Positions 23,230 through 30,889 of a DNA stretch of 64,000 nucleotides are shown piece by piece. The stretch is from contig DAIPGN010000004.1 in NCBI GenBank assembly GCA_036771835.1, positions 1 to 64,000 of the forward strand, read 5' to 3'. The notes beneath the pieces were generated by a model. It was not told where the DNA came from. It ran no database searches and worked only from the letters and a program-made list of their open reading frames with translations. Each line of letters opens with the position of its first letter. Positions within the stretch are counted from its first letter, which is position 1. The DNA comes from UBA4877 sp002399285 (GTDB lineage: Bacteria > Bacillota > Thermoanaerobacteria > Thermoanaerobacterales > UBA4877). Both the position numbers and the translations under genes were made by a program.

Positions 23230-24264
23230 TTAAAAATTTTGCGGCTTTCCCAAATGTCTTAATGTTAAGAAAAATACTATTCCTGAAACTATTACATACA
23301 TGTAAAAGCTGAAGAATCTCCACATGCCCACAAAGATTCCCAACAGAGGCTTCGGCACTAAATTTGCAAAGATAGCCGCATAGCCCAATTCAACGACGCC
23401 GCTGCCGCTAGGTATGGGATTATAAGTAAGTATACTGTAAAAGATGGTCTGTCTGGCCATCGCGTTGAACCAATTCACAGGAATTCCCATGGCAGTCATC
23501 AGAACGGTAGCAAAGTTAAAAAAGATAAACCAAAATATCGCGGTGTACACAAGCTGAACTATTGTGACCTTTGGGCCGTACGACAGGATCGCCCTAAAGT
23601 TTTTGTTGTATTCTCTGATCTCTTTTATTATCATGCATATCCACTTATCCCTCGATCTTTTTGTGCCCCATCTCCTGACGATACTTGAGTGCCCTATTCT
23701 GACCGTTATACTCTCAAGCAAATGCGCGTTGACCATCAGATACCATAATCCCAAAAGCATCAGAAATAGAAAAATTGAAACCACGATTGCGAGCGCACGC
23801 AGATAGCTGTTGAGCTGCAGCCTATTATAGCAAAATATGACAAGCAACAGGGGCACTATGCCAAAAAACACAAGCGAATAAAGCAGTCTTCCCGTCACGG
23901 CGGCAATACCCTTGTTTACCTTAACGTTTCTCCTGCTTAGATAATAGACCAGCGCCGGGGGAGAACCCGATTGAAAGGGTGTGATAGATCCGATGAAGTG
24001 AGCGGCGATATTGGAAGCATAGATATACCGGAGCGGTACCTTTTCGCCCATAATGCCCAAAAGATGATGTATCTTCAAGGCATCCACGAGCCAGGTGCTG
24101 AACATCATCAGCATCATAATAAATATGTATCCTATCTGCAGGTGTTTGATCCTCTCCATCTCTGCAGGCGTTACCGTAAAGTGAATTATTGCGGCTACGG
24201 TAACAAGACTTATCGACAGTGAAAGCAAAAGCCATGTAAAATTTTTTTTATTCAGTACAGACAT
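23230..24264 (-). CDS. Flippase-like integral membrane protein (LPG_synthase_TM / UPF0104 family)
   Basis: 344 residues with about eight membrane segments. The match is to the AglD/MprF-flippase-type family: the MMLMMFSTWLVDALKIHHLL start, a central AAHFIGSITPFQSGSPPALVYYLSRR, and the late NPIPSGSGVVELGYAAIF motif. Members are thought to move lipids or lipid-linked sugars across the membrane. Here there is no attached catalytic domain. It is monocistronic. Substrate unknown. Confidence 0.82.
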   Translation of the reverse strand: MSVLNKKNFTWLLLSLSISLVTVAAIIHFTVTPAEMERIKHLQIGYIFIMMLMMFSTWLVDALKIHHLLGIMGEKVPLRYIYASNIAAHFIGSITPFQSGSPPALVYYLSRRNVKVNKGIAAVTGRLLYSLVFFGIVPLLLVIFCYNRLQLNSYLRALAIVVSIFLFLMLLGLWYLMVNAHLLESITVRIGHSSIVRRWGTKRSRDKWICMIIKEIREYNKNFRAILSYGPKVTIVQLVYTAIFWFIFFNFATVLMTAMGIPVNWFNAMARQTIFYSILTYNPIPSGSGVVELGYAAIFANLVPKPLLGIFVGMWRFFSFYMYVIVSGIVFFLTLRHLGKPQNF

Positions 24265-24302
24265 CCCATACCCTCCTGCATATATAGCTTTTTCCTTTGT
24301 AA

Positions 24303-24331
24303 AGGATACTATAAATACGTTTGAAAATCAA
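24303..24331 (-). promoter_or_regulatory. Probable sigma-A promoter of the flippase-like gene
   Basis: Minus-strand TTGATT, 17 bases, TATCCT. The leader is about 30-40 bases. Confidence 0.6.
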
Positions 24332-24419
24332 CTATGAGTAAAATTTCTGCAATCTATAGCGACGTTTTGTAACCTTAAATATATTTTTATGACTAAAAAT
24401 CTACTTTTTGCAACCTAGA

Positions 24420-24448
24420 TTTACTAAATATTTATATCAAATTATAAT
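24420..24448 (+). promoter_or_regulatory. Probable sigma-A promoter of the XRE gene
   Basis: TTTACT, 17-base spacer, TATAAT, 20 bases before the start codon, with AAGGAGGTG as ribosome site in between. Upstream, two related tracts, TTTTGTAACCTT (24365) and TTTTTGCAACCTAG (24405), may be half-sites for autoregulation. Confidence 0.6.
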
Positions 24449-24467
24449 CATCTAAGGAGGTGTATAT

Positions 24468-24845
24468 ATGTTTGGCGACAGATTACGTAAATTGCGGAAA
24501 GATAGACACCTGACGCAGAAATCGCTGGCGGCTGAGCTGTCCATTTCGCGGAGCGCTTTATCGCTCTATGAATCCAATAAGAGAGAACCTGATTTTGATA
24601 CTCTTACTAAAATAGCAGATTTTTTTGACACTTCACTGGATTATCTGCTGAGCAGAGACAGAGAGGCTAATCCAGAAAGCGATTACACAGTACCGGATTA
24701 TGTACAAGACATTATTAAAGATCCAGATATAAACCAGGCACTGTATCAGCTAAAAACAATGTCCGAGAGTGAAAAACAAAGTTTGGCCATCCATTTGTAC
24801 GCAATAGCCTTGATGCGCAAAAAAGACAGCGCAAAGAAAGAATAA
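24468..24845 (+). CDS. XRE-family transcriptional regulator
   Basis: 125 residues. Residues 5-60 are a Cro/C1-type helix-turn-helix (LRKLRKDRHLTQKSLAAELSISRSALSLYESNKREP ... LTKIADFFDTSLDYLL, matched by segments). The remaining about 60 residues are helical and lack a recognisable sensor or protease domain. The gene points towards, and almost touches, the ArsR-type gene on the other strand (2-base gap). Targets are unknown; SinR- or SlrR-like roles cannot be argued from sequence. Confidence 0.88.
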   Translation: MFGDRLRKLRKDRHLTQKSLAAELSISRSALSLYESNKREPDFDTLTKIADFFDTSLDYLLSRDREANPESDYTVPDYVQDIIKDPDINQALYQLKTMSESEKQSLAIHLYAIALMRKKDSAKKE

Positions 24846-24847
24846 GA

Positions 24848-25216
24848 TCAGCTATGCTGCACATGTTCCAAACCTTGTTTTAGGAGCGTCAATATATGAT
24901 CGTCATTTAATGAATAAAAGACGGATTTCCCCACTTTCCTGTACTTTACAAGATTTGCTGCTCTCAGGGTACTTAGCTGGTGGGAAATAGCCGACTGCGA
25001 CATGTTGAGGACCTCTGCTATGTCGCATACGCACAGTTCGTCCAGGCTTAAAGAATGCAGTATTCTTATTCGGGTTGGGTCACCAAATATCTTAAAAAGA
25101 TTGGTAAGCTTATTTATTACGTCATCATTCAGCGTGTGCTTTAAGACATCATCGATCTCCTTCTGATGTATCTCGTTTTCATCGCATATTTCTATATTAC
25201 CGTCCAACATCTTCAA
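24848..25216 (-). CDS. ArsR/SmtB-family metal-responsive repressor (CadC/CzrA-like)
   Basis: 122 residues with a winged helix (FGDPTRIRILHSLSLDELCVCDIAEVLNMSQSAISHQLSTL, by segments). The ELCVCD motif in the alpha-3 helix is the classic thiolate metal site of ArsR and CadC, and the C-terminal DDHILTLLKQGLEH carries Asp/His at positions used by the alpha-5 zinc site of SmtB/CzrA. It therefore could sense soft metals, zinc, or both. No metal pump gene is adjacent, so the target is elsewhere or the gene itself. Confidence 0.88.
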   Translation of the reverse strand: MKMLDGNIEICDENEIHQKEIDDVLKHTLNDDVINKLTNLFKIFGDPTRIRILHSLSLDELCVCDIAEVLNMSQSAISHQLSTLRAANLVKYRKVGKSVFYSLNDDHILTLLKQGLEHVQHS

Positions 25217-25271
25217 TTTTCCTCCTAATTATATATATGATATGAATCCCCGATGGCCTTATCTGCCCGCA

Positions 25272-26273
25272 CTAATCGATATCGTCCAAGGTCTTGAATT
25301 CGTACCCATTTTCTCTGATCGAATCTATTATTTCAGGAAGAGCCTCGGTGTCATCCTTGGATTCGGCATGCAGAAGTACGACCGCACCCGGATGTATATT
25401 GTTCATCACGGTATCATAGCTTTCCTGCGACCCTCCTTTAAGAGGCAGCCAGTCTCTGAATGCAAGGCTCCAGAATACCGTGGTATAACCCATTTCTTTT
25501 GTGACCCTCAAGGTCCTCTCAGTATATTCTCCCTGCGGTGGTCTTAAATATTTTGTCTCTTTGCCGGTTTCCTTCTCAACCAGTGCATTGACGCCCTCCA
25601 GCTCATTTTTTATCTTTTCGTCCGTTATCGTTGGAAGGCTGGGATGCGTCATGGTATGGTTACCCACTATATGGCCCTCGTCTATCATCCTCTTTACATA
25701 ATCGGGATGCTGCTTTACATATGAGCCGGTCACAAAGAAGGCCGCCTTTACGTCCTTGTCCTTCAATATATCTAATATCGTAGGCGTATAGCCGTTCTCA
25801 TATCCTTCGTCAAAGGTAAAATATACCACCTTGGAGGATTCATCGCCGGTGAATATGGCTCCATACCTGCCTATGAGCTCCTTTGTCGCTTTCGATATCT
25901 CCGGTGTCTTATGCTCGCTGTTTCTCACCATACCCCAGCCTATGGGCTTCTCCACGGTCTGCGGGATGCTGCTCTGAGTTGACTTAGACTTACCGGCAGC
26001 TTCGCCCTTTGTCTCGCCATTATCCCTGTCTTCGTTCCCGCTCTTTGGGCTCGTCTCATCCTCGGCCTCAGCGGAGTCTCCGGTTTGTCCTTCATCTTTC
26101 GCCGTATCTGTTACTTCTTTTTCCTTCTTTTCGTCATTCGCATTATATGAATCCGTCTGCACGGGATCTTTCTTTACGGGTTCTTTCGCCGACTGCTTTG
26201 TCTTCGCAACATTGCCGCAGCCGCCCAATATCAGTAATGAGATGAGCAAAAAAGCTATTGATCTCTTTTTCAT
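25272..26273 (-). CDS. pdaA: Polysaccharide deacetylase, PdaA-type (muramic delta-lactam), lipoprotein
   Basis: 333 residues. Residues 1-19 are a lipoprotein signal (LLILGGC). A low-complexity Lys/Glu/Asp-rich linker follows to about 110. The NodB domain (about 135-325) has TFDEGYENGYTPTILDIL, the metal-binding HTMTHPSLP and RPPQGEYTERTL. These are PdaA-type motifs; PdaA removes the acetyl group from muramic acid to make the delta-lactam of spore cortex. The lipoprotein anchor and long linker are less usual. It follows the Cas4-like genes by 12 bases. The start is backed by AGGAGA. Confidence 0.85.
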   Translation of the reverse strand: MKKRSIAFLLISLLILGGCGNVAKTKQSAKEPVKKDPVQTDSYNANDEKKEKEVTDTAKDEGQTGDSAEAEDETSPKSGNEDRDNGETKGEAAGKSKSTQSSIPQTVEKPIGWGMVRNSEHKTPEISKATKELIGRYGAIFTGDESSKVVYFTFDEGYENGYTPTILDILKDKDVKAAFFVTGSYVKQHPDYVKRMIDEGHIVGNHTMTHPSLPTITDEKIKNELEGVNALVEKETGKETKYLRPPQGEYTERTLRVTKEMGYTTVFWSLAFRDWLPLKGGSQESYDTVMNNIHPGAVVLLHAESKDDTEALPEIIDSIRENGYEFKTLDDID

Positions 26274-26285
26274 TATACATTTCTC

Positions 26286-26798
26286 CTATTTTGTATATTG
26301 GCAAATATCCCTGTAGAGGCATGTATGGCACCCCGACCGATCCACACGATACCTGCGCATATTGCCATCCTTAATATTCCCCATCTCCTTGATGATATTA
26401 AGGACTTTGTTCCTTATATAATAATTATTGCTTATTTCATATGCTCTATTGGCATATACCAGCCTACCGCTTTTCGGCCGTATGCCATAATTTTCTTCGA
26501 TAAGCAGAAAGTAGACCGCGAGCTGCATTATGTCCTTTTCCAGCGGCATATCCACCGTGGTGGATTTTAGTTCGACGGGTATCAGATCATTGCTTCTTTT
26601 GAAAATGTAATCGGGCTTGCCGGAAATCATCAGCGCATCCGAATGCAGCGTACCGCCCTTGCCCGCGGAATCGCTGTATATGGATCTGTACCCCTTTATG
26701 CCTACCGTTCTCTTTACCTCCCGTACGACCGGAGTCGTCTCATTTTGCGATAGGATATAGGCCAGGCCGATTATCAGGATGACGACAGCAATAACCAT
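26286..26798 (-). CDS. Membrane-anchored Cas4/RecB-like nuclease, catalytic half
   Basis: 170 residues from the ATG at 26798 (an in-frame GTG at 26816 would add six). Residues 1-18 form one membrane helix followed by basic residues, predicting a cytoplasmic C-terminus. The rest carries the PD-(D/E)XK core: GKPDYIF (motif II Asp), PVELKST (motif III Glu-x-Lys), QLAVYFLL (QxxxY) and, at the end, CHTCLYRDIC, the Cx2Cx5C iron-sulfur triad of Cas4. What is missing is the N-terminal cysteine and motif I histidine, which are encoded by the overlapping upstream gene. The genes overlap by 25 bases. No cas1, cas2 or repeat array is nearby. Either a genuine two-chain enzyme or a frameshifted single gene. 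Confidence 0.75.
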   Translation of the reverse strand: MVIAVVILIIGLAYILSQNETTPVVREVKRTVGIKGYRSIYSDSAGKGGTLHSDALMISGKPDYIFKRSNDLIPVELKSTTVDMPLEKDIMQLAVYFLLIEENYGIRPKSGRLVYANRAYEISNNYYIRNKVLNIIKEMGNIKDGNMRRYRVDRSGCHTCLYRDICQYTK

Positions 26799-27064
26799 AT
26801 TCTCCACCCGATCCACGCAATGGCAGCGGCAGAGGCCAGGCCGGCTGCAATCTTGTAGACGTTCTGCAGCCTGAGTCCTCTGTCGTATGCCCTGTGATAT
26901 TTTTTGCCGCGTTTGAACCTCTTGGAAACTTTTTTTGCCCCCTTGGGTATTTTTTTAACCGTCAGGCTATAATGATATTGATACGGACAATAGCAAAACC
27001 TGTTCACGTCTTCTGCGGAAATATACTTTTTGATTTGCCTGCCGTCGTTTCCATTTTGTTCCAT
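26774..27064 (-). CDS. Membrane-anchored N-terminal half of a split Cas4-like nuclease
   Basis: 96 residues from the ATG at 27064, behind AGGTGGTG. Residues 15-33 (YISAEDVNRFCYCPYQYHY) match the start of Cas4 proteins, in which the CP cysteine is the first iron-sulfur ligand; RGKKYH (near 55-60) is the motif I histidine region. Residues about 72-92 form a C-terminal membrane helix, so the domain is predicted to sit on the cytoplasmic face. There is no nuclease core; that is in the next, overlapping gene in another frame. The two together contain every Cas4 motif once and in order. Confidence 0.7.
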   Translation of the reverse strand: MEQNGNDGRQIKKYISAEDVNRFCYCPYQYHYSLTVKKIPKGAKKVSKRFKRGKKYHRAYDRGLRLQNVYKIAAGLASAAAIAWIGWRIWLLLSSS

Positions 27065-27191
27065 GTGTAACACCACCTGCTATTTTTAATATTATACACT
27101 ATATATCATCCCGATTCTACAATAAAAACGGCCGGCATAAACGCAGTTATCTCTCCTGTCCTCTTAGGGTGCGGCCCTTGATGATCCGCTT

Positions 27192-27302
27192 CAAGCTGCA
27201 GACAAAATGGCAAGCCGTGACAAATCGTGCAAGGCAAGGCGGCAAACTTGCAAATAAAAGAGCATACTTAACTTTAGCGTTTGCGCGAGAATGGCATGTC
27301 TG
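27192..27302 (+). repeat. Dispersed intergenic repeat, copy 1 (shortened)
   Basis: About 110 bases. The left part, GGCAAGCCGTGACAAATCG, then TGCAAGGCAAGGCGGCAAAC, and the right part, TTGCGCGAGAATGGCA, match copy 2 closely, but about 60 internal bases are absent. The terminal inverted repeats have decayed here. It lies between the dipeptidase terminator and the split-nuclease gene. The other bases of 27077-27315 hold no recognised gene. Confidence 0.8.
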
Positions 27303-27325
27303 AAAAGCCCTTGGTTTAACCAAGG
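27303..27325 (-). terminator. Terminator overlapping the dipeptidase stop codon
   Basis: CCTTGGTT / AACCAAGG hairpin with a one-base centre; on the minus strand it is followed by GGCTTTTC. The stop codon at 27316 is inside the stem. Confidence 0.7.
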
Positions 27326-28251
27326 ACCCTTTTTATTACCCTCTCCCAGTTCTTATAAGATATCTTATCTACGTCGTCTTTGCCGTACCCATTGTCCAAA
27401 AGGCTGTGCAGTATGGCAGGCATGTTCTCTGCGCCGCTCATATCGCCGGGTAGGTGGCATCCGTCAAAGTCCGAGCCGAAGCCGACATGATCGATCCCCG
27501 CCACATCGGCTATATGGTCTATATGGCGTACTATGTCCTGCATGCCGGCCTGGCCTTCGTCATCGTTCAAAAAGCCGGCATAGAAATTGATCCCTATAAC
27601 GCCGTCCGCATCCGCAATGGCCCTTATCTGTTCATCGGTAAGATTTCTTTTGTTAGAACAAAGAGCCTTGCAGTCGGAGTGTGACGCTATCACCGGAGCA
27701 CCGCAGGCATCGATCACATCCCAGAATCCCTTCTCATTGAGATGGGACACATCCACGATCATACCCAGCCTGTTCATCTCCTTTACCACGTTCCTGCCGA
27801 ATTCCGTAAGACCGCTCCCCGAATCCTCGCCGACGCCGTCCCCCAATTCATTCCTCCTGCTCCAGGTAAGTGTGATTGCCCTCACTCCCAGCCTGTAAAA
27901 ACTCCTCAGTATGTACAGGCTTCCCTCCAGGGATTCTCCGCCCTCTATCGAAAGCATACCTCCTACACCGCCGCCTGCCTTGACAGCCGCCAGATCATCA
28001 TAGCTCAATACCGGCCTCAAAAGCCCGCCGCTGTTCCCGGCCTCTTTATAGAAGCTGTCGATCATCGCCAGCGTCCTGTTTGCAGCTTCCTTTTTCACAT
28101 ATTCGTCGTCCACGAAACATGCAAAGACCTGCATCAAGGCTCCCGCCTCTTTCAGACGAGGCAGATCCAGATGTCCTTCCCCACGCTCTATCAGTCTTCG
28201 ATCGCCGTTTACCACACCCATAAGCGAGTCGCAATGAAAATCAATATACAA
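27316..28251 (-). CDS. Membrane dipeptidase (renal dipeptidase family, M19)
   Basis: 311 residues. A zinc dipeptidase of the amidohydrolase superfamily that cleaves a range of dipeptides including D-Ala-containing ones in some members. The metal ligands are visible as DFHCDS (His6, Asp8), IVDVSHLNEKGF, VIASHSDCKALC and VGFGSDFDG. It has no signal peptide and is probably cytoplasmic despite the family name. The start is a TTG at 28251 after GGGAG; the D-F-H-C-D motif requires a start here. Dispersed repeats lie on both sides. Confidence 0.92.
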   Translation of the reverse strand: MYIDFHCDSLMGVVNGDRRLIERGEGHLDLPRLKEAGALMQVFACFVDDEYVKKEAANRTLAMIDSFYKEAGNSGGLLRPVLSYDDLAAVKAGGGVGGMLSIEGGESLEGSLYILRSFYRLGVRAITLTWSRRNELGDGVGEDSGSGLTEFGRNVVKEMNRLGMIVDVSHLNEKGFWDVIDACGAPVIASHSDCKALCSNKRNLTDEQIRAIADADGVIGINFYAGFLNDDEGQAGMQDIVRHIDHIADVAGIDHVGFGSDFDGCHLPGDMSGAENMPAILHSLLDNGYGKDDVDKISYKNWERVIKRVLG

Positions 28252-28300
28252 TGGCGCTCATCTCCCAATTTATGATAATACAATTATACCATCTTCCCAT

Positions 28301-28328
28301 AAAAAAGGGAGGCGAGTAATCTCACCTC
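28301..28328 (-). terminator. Terminator of the double P-loop ATPase gene
   Basis: Minus-strand GAGGTGAG-ATTA-CTCGCCTC hairpin, then CC and six T. A repeat copy lies between it and the stop codon, so it would be in the transcript. Confidence 0.8.
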
Positions 28329-28330
28329 TC

Positions 28331-28500
28331 AGGTTATAGACAAACTGGCAGGCCGTGTCAAATCGTGCAAGGCAAGGCGGCAAACCTGCAAACAAGGGAA
28401 CATACTAAAACGTATGTGACCGCAATTTGCAGGTGCAGCCAACGCAGCAAGCTAAATTGCTGTGCAATTTCGCGGTTGCGCGAGAATGGCACGGCCTGCC
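28331..28500 (+). repeat. Dispersed intergenic repeat, copy 2 (full length)
   Basis: 170 bases. Perfect 11-base inverted repeats GGCAGGCCGTG (28347-28357) and CACGGCCTGCC (28490-28500) close the element; an inner pair TTTGCAGGT / ACCTGCAAA adds a second stem. It contains no open frame of note. It occupies nearly all the space between the dipeptidase terminator region and the ATPase stop codon. Confidence 0.85.
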
Positions 28501-28506
28501 CCTATA

Positions 28507-29565
28507 TTAAACAAATTCTTCCGCATACCCCAATATACGGTCCAATGTTTTCTGCCTTACCTCGCTTATCTGCTCAAAATCCATGTTAGGTATATAAAAT
28601 GTCTCCATATGGTCATGGGTCTTCTTGGCTTCATTGATATATTTCACCGCATTACTCAAGAGAATATCCATAACGGCCTGATCCCGCGCCTTCTCATCAT
28701 ATCGTCCCTTGCACATATATTCGTTGAGATCATATACTGAGCTTGCCTGTTTTTCAAATTTCTCGCTTACCGTAAAGGCCGTGCTCAACTGGGGAATGAT
28801 CACATGGGCATATTTATCGGGATCCAGGTGGTCATGATACGCCTCTATATAGTATCCCCGCATCACCGCGTGCTCCGTGATCCTTTTGAGCAGCGTGCTC
28901 TTGCCCGTACCCGCCTCGCCCTTGATCACAAAGATATTGTCCATCGGGCCCACGACCGTCTCCAGATAATCAACGACTCCATCCGGCGTGATCGCGCTTG
29001 CAAAGAGGTGTCTGATCCTGCCCTGCTTATCCTGTCCTCCCTTTATATTTTCCATAATTTCAAGCGCGATCCTGTCTATTTTTCCAAAGTCCATGAGATC
29101 GCCGTTGATATTGACGTAATCATTGACCACGCTGTTGAGTGCCGATAAAAATGAATATCCCTTTTTAAACAGCCGCCCAACCTCCTTATTTGCCGCGAGT
29201 ATATCCTCCTTTGCCTGCCTCATGCCCTTTTCGTTCCAATAGTCCCCGAGATGAATGATCTCATCCACCGCCCCGGGGTTCTTGGGGTCCACTATATGAG
29301 GAGCCGTACCGTCTATCATAGCAACCTTGATGGCCGGAGCGACGATACCGTCGATGGAATTATTGTCACCGGAGCAATGATGATACTCCAGATCCAGCCC
29401 TCTATCGATCAGTTCCTCCCCAATCTTTTTCATAAAGGTAGATTTGCCGACCCCCGGCCCGCCTTTAATTATCATGATCCTTGTCGCATCCGGCTCTATT
29501 ATGTAATTATAGAAAGAATAAAAGCCATATGCGGTATTCCCGCCGGGGAAAACCCTCTTGATCAT
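28507..29565 (-). CDS. Double P-loop ATPase (PRK06851-like) of unknown role
   Basis: 352 residues made of two related NTPase modules: Walker A GGPGVGKSTFMKKI (about 36-49) and GEAGTGKSTLLKRI (about 220). Each is followed by a short helix and a motif with histidines (EYHHCSGDNNS in the first, EAYHDHLDPDKYAHV in the second), which may form a shared substrate or metal site. No transmembrane segment or DNA-binding motif. Homologues are found in spore-formers; I know of no demonstrated function. It starts with GGGGGT as ribosome site. Confidence 0.75.
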   Translation of the reverse strand: MIKRVFPGGNTAYGFYSFYNYIIEPDATRIMIIKGGPGVGKSTFMKKIGEELIDRGLDLEYHHCSGDNNSIDGIVAPAIKVAMIDGTAPHIVDPKNPGAVDEIIHLGDYWNEKGMRQAKEDILAANKEVGRLFKKGYSFLSALNSVVNDYVNINGDLMDFGKIDRIALEIMENIKGGQDKQGRIRHLFASAITPDGVVDYLETVVGPMDNIFVIKGEAGTGKSTLLKRITEHAVMRGYYIEAYHDHLDPDKYAHVIIPQLSTAFTVSEKFEKQASSVYDLNEYMCKGRYDEKARDQAVMDILLSNAVKYINEAKKTHDHMETFYIPNMDFEQISEVRQKTLDRILGYAEEFV

Positions 29566-29652
29566 ATATTTACCCCCTTAATTAGATTTTTCATCTTATT
29601 ATATGTGTATAATAAACCAATTTATGTCTATCATCATAGAAAGCATAAAAAT

Positions 29653-29682
29653 AGATTGCGCCTACATAAACCGGCACAATCT
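29653..29682 (-). terminator. Terminator after the germination operon
   Basis: Minus-strand AGATTGTGCC / GGCGCAATCT with a 10-base loop, followed by ATTTTTA, about 70 bases past the gerAC-like stop codon. Confidence 0.75.
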
Positions 29683-29752
29683 AAGAGCCAATAGCGATGA
29701 GCGGGATTACAAAGCAATTTCAAGTCCTATGCGGCTTTGGCGTCAGTCGGGA

Positions 29753-30889
29753 TCAATACAGTTCTGGGTTGTTAAGAATCCACCCCGTATTTTTAATCGT
29801 CACATCCGTATGGATCTCCAGTTCAATATTGGGAAATACTTCATCCCAGTCATCCTTTATCTGTTCCCAAAGAACGGGATCTTTATGCTCCAAGATCTTT
29901 TCGAAGCCCAGATAGTCTATCCCCTGGTCCTGTGCATCTTTTACTGTGTCGGATATAAGTTTTTTTATTCTTTCCCCGGTAGCCGCATTTAACTCCTCTA
30001 TCAACTCGGGATCACTTTCAAAATCAGGATATGATGAAGCCCATTGAACATAGCCCGTAGCTTCGGTAACGACCTTGTATACAAGGGTATTGCCCCTGAC
30101 GATCGGCCAAATATTAGTAGTACCCCCTTCTATACCAACGTTCATCGGCTGCCCCTTGTATGAAATGGCGGCATCCGCGTTTTTAAACCTGCCCGTCAGC
30201 CAATTATATCCCGCAGCATCCTGAGCATTTAGCATGCCTACAAGCTTGCCGTCCTTATATATGCTCGCGCCGGATATCTCCAGCAGCTTGTTATCGCCGT
30301 CCTCAACCAGCTTTATCCTCCCCATTAGGGTCGCATGGGGAAGAGCCTCTATCCCTTCAAGAAATTTATTGAACTGTACGGCATAAAATTTGATGGTATA
30401 TCTTGAAACATCCCTTACCGTGTGTATTATGGCAAAGGCAGGCAATACGTCATATTCCAGCTTTGCTTCCATCAGGTCCTTCGCCCTACCGTCTACGGTA
30501 AAGAGCCACGGTGTGAGGGTGTATTTAGGATCCCTCTTAAACAGGTCCGCCATCTCCACTATTCCTTCTCTGCCTATGTCCTCGCCTATCAGTACGACCT
30601 GTATATGCCCCAGAAACGGAACCTTGGACGATTTTACATATGCATCCTTTACGGCGAGCTCTATAGACCTTCCCACGCCGGAAACCGTAAACGTTTCATT
30701 GCCTAAGGACGTGCCTTCTTCCTTTCCTCCGGCCATCTTGGGCATCTGTAACGTGACTTCATAGCCGCCCGTTTTCTCATCCTTGTCGATGCCGAAAATA
30801 AGCACCATATTATAATTTTCTATGGGCATTGAGCAGCCGTACGTCAGCAGGACAGATATTATAAGAAACAGTACCAATATTCTTTTCAC
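29753..30889 (-). CDS. Spore germination lipoprotein, Ger(x)C/GerAC family
   Basis: 378 residues from a GTG at 30889 that overlaps the upstream stop (GTGA), with GGGAG before it; the longer open frame is not a signal peptide. Residues 1-18 are a lipoprotein signal ending LLTYGC. Family markers: FGIDKDEKTGGYEVTLQMPKM, LAVKDAYVKSSKVPFLGHIQVVLIG and the C-terminal FEKILEHKDPVLWEQIKDDWDEVFPNIE (by segments). It is the C subunit of a nutrient germinant receptor in the inner spore membrane. Confidence 0.93.
   Translation of the reverse strand: MKRILVLFLIISVLLTYGCSMPIENYNMVLIFGIDKDEKTGGYEVTLQMPKMAGGKEEGTSLGNETFTVSGVGRSIELAVKDAYVKSSKVPFLGHIQVVLIGEDIGREGIVEMADLFKRDPKYTLTPWLFTVDGRAKDLMEAKLEYDVLPAFAIIHTVRDVSRYTIKFYAVQFNKFLEGIEALPHATLMGRIKLVEDGDNKLLEISGASIYKDGKLVGMLNAQDAAGYNWLTGRFKNADAAISYKGQPMNVGIEGGTTNIWPIVRGNTLVYKVVTEATGYVQWASSYPDFESDPELIEELNAATGERIKKLISDTVKDAQDQGIDYLGFEKILEHKDPVLWEQIKDDWDEVFPNIELEIHTDVTIKNTGWILNNPELY

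Noticed and set aside
26286..27064. CRISPR-Cas locus around the Cas4-like genes
   Set aside because: No repeat-spacer array, cas1, cas2 or effector gene anywhere in the window; the repeats at 27.2 and 28.3 kb are intergenic elements of 110-170 bases without regular spacers.
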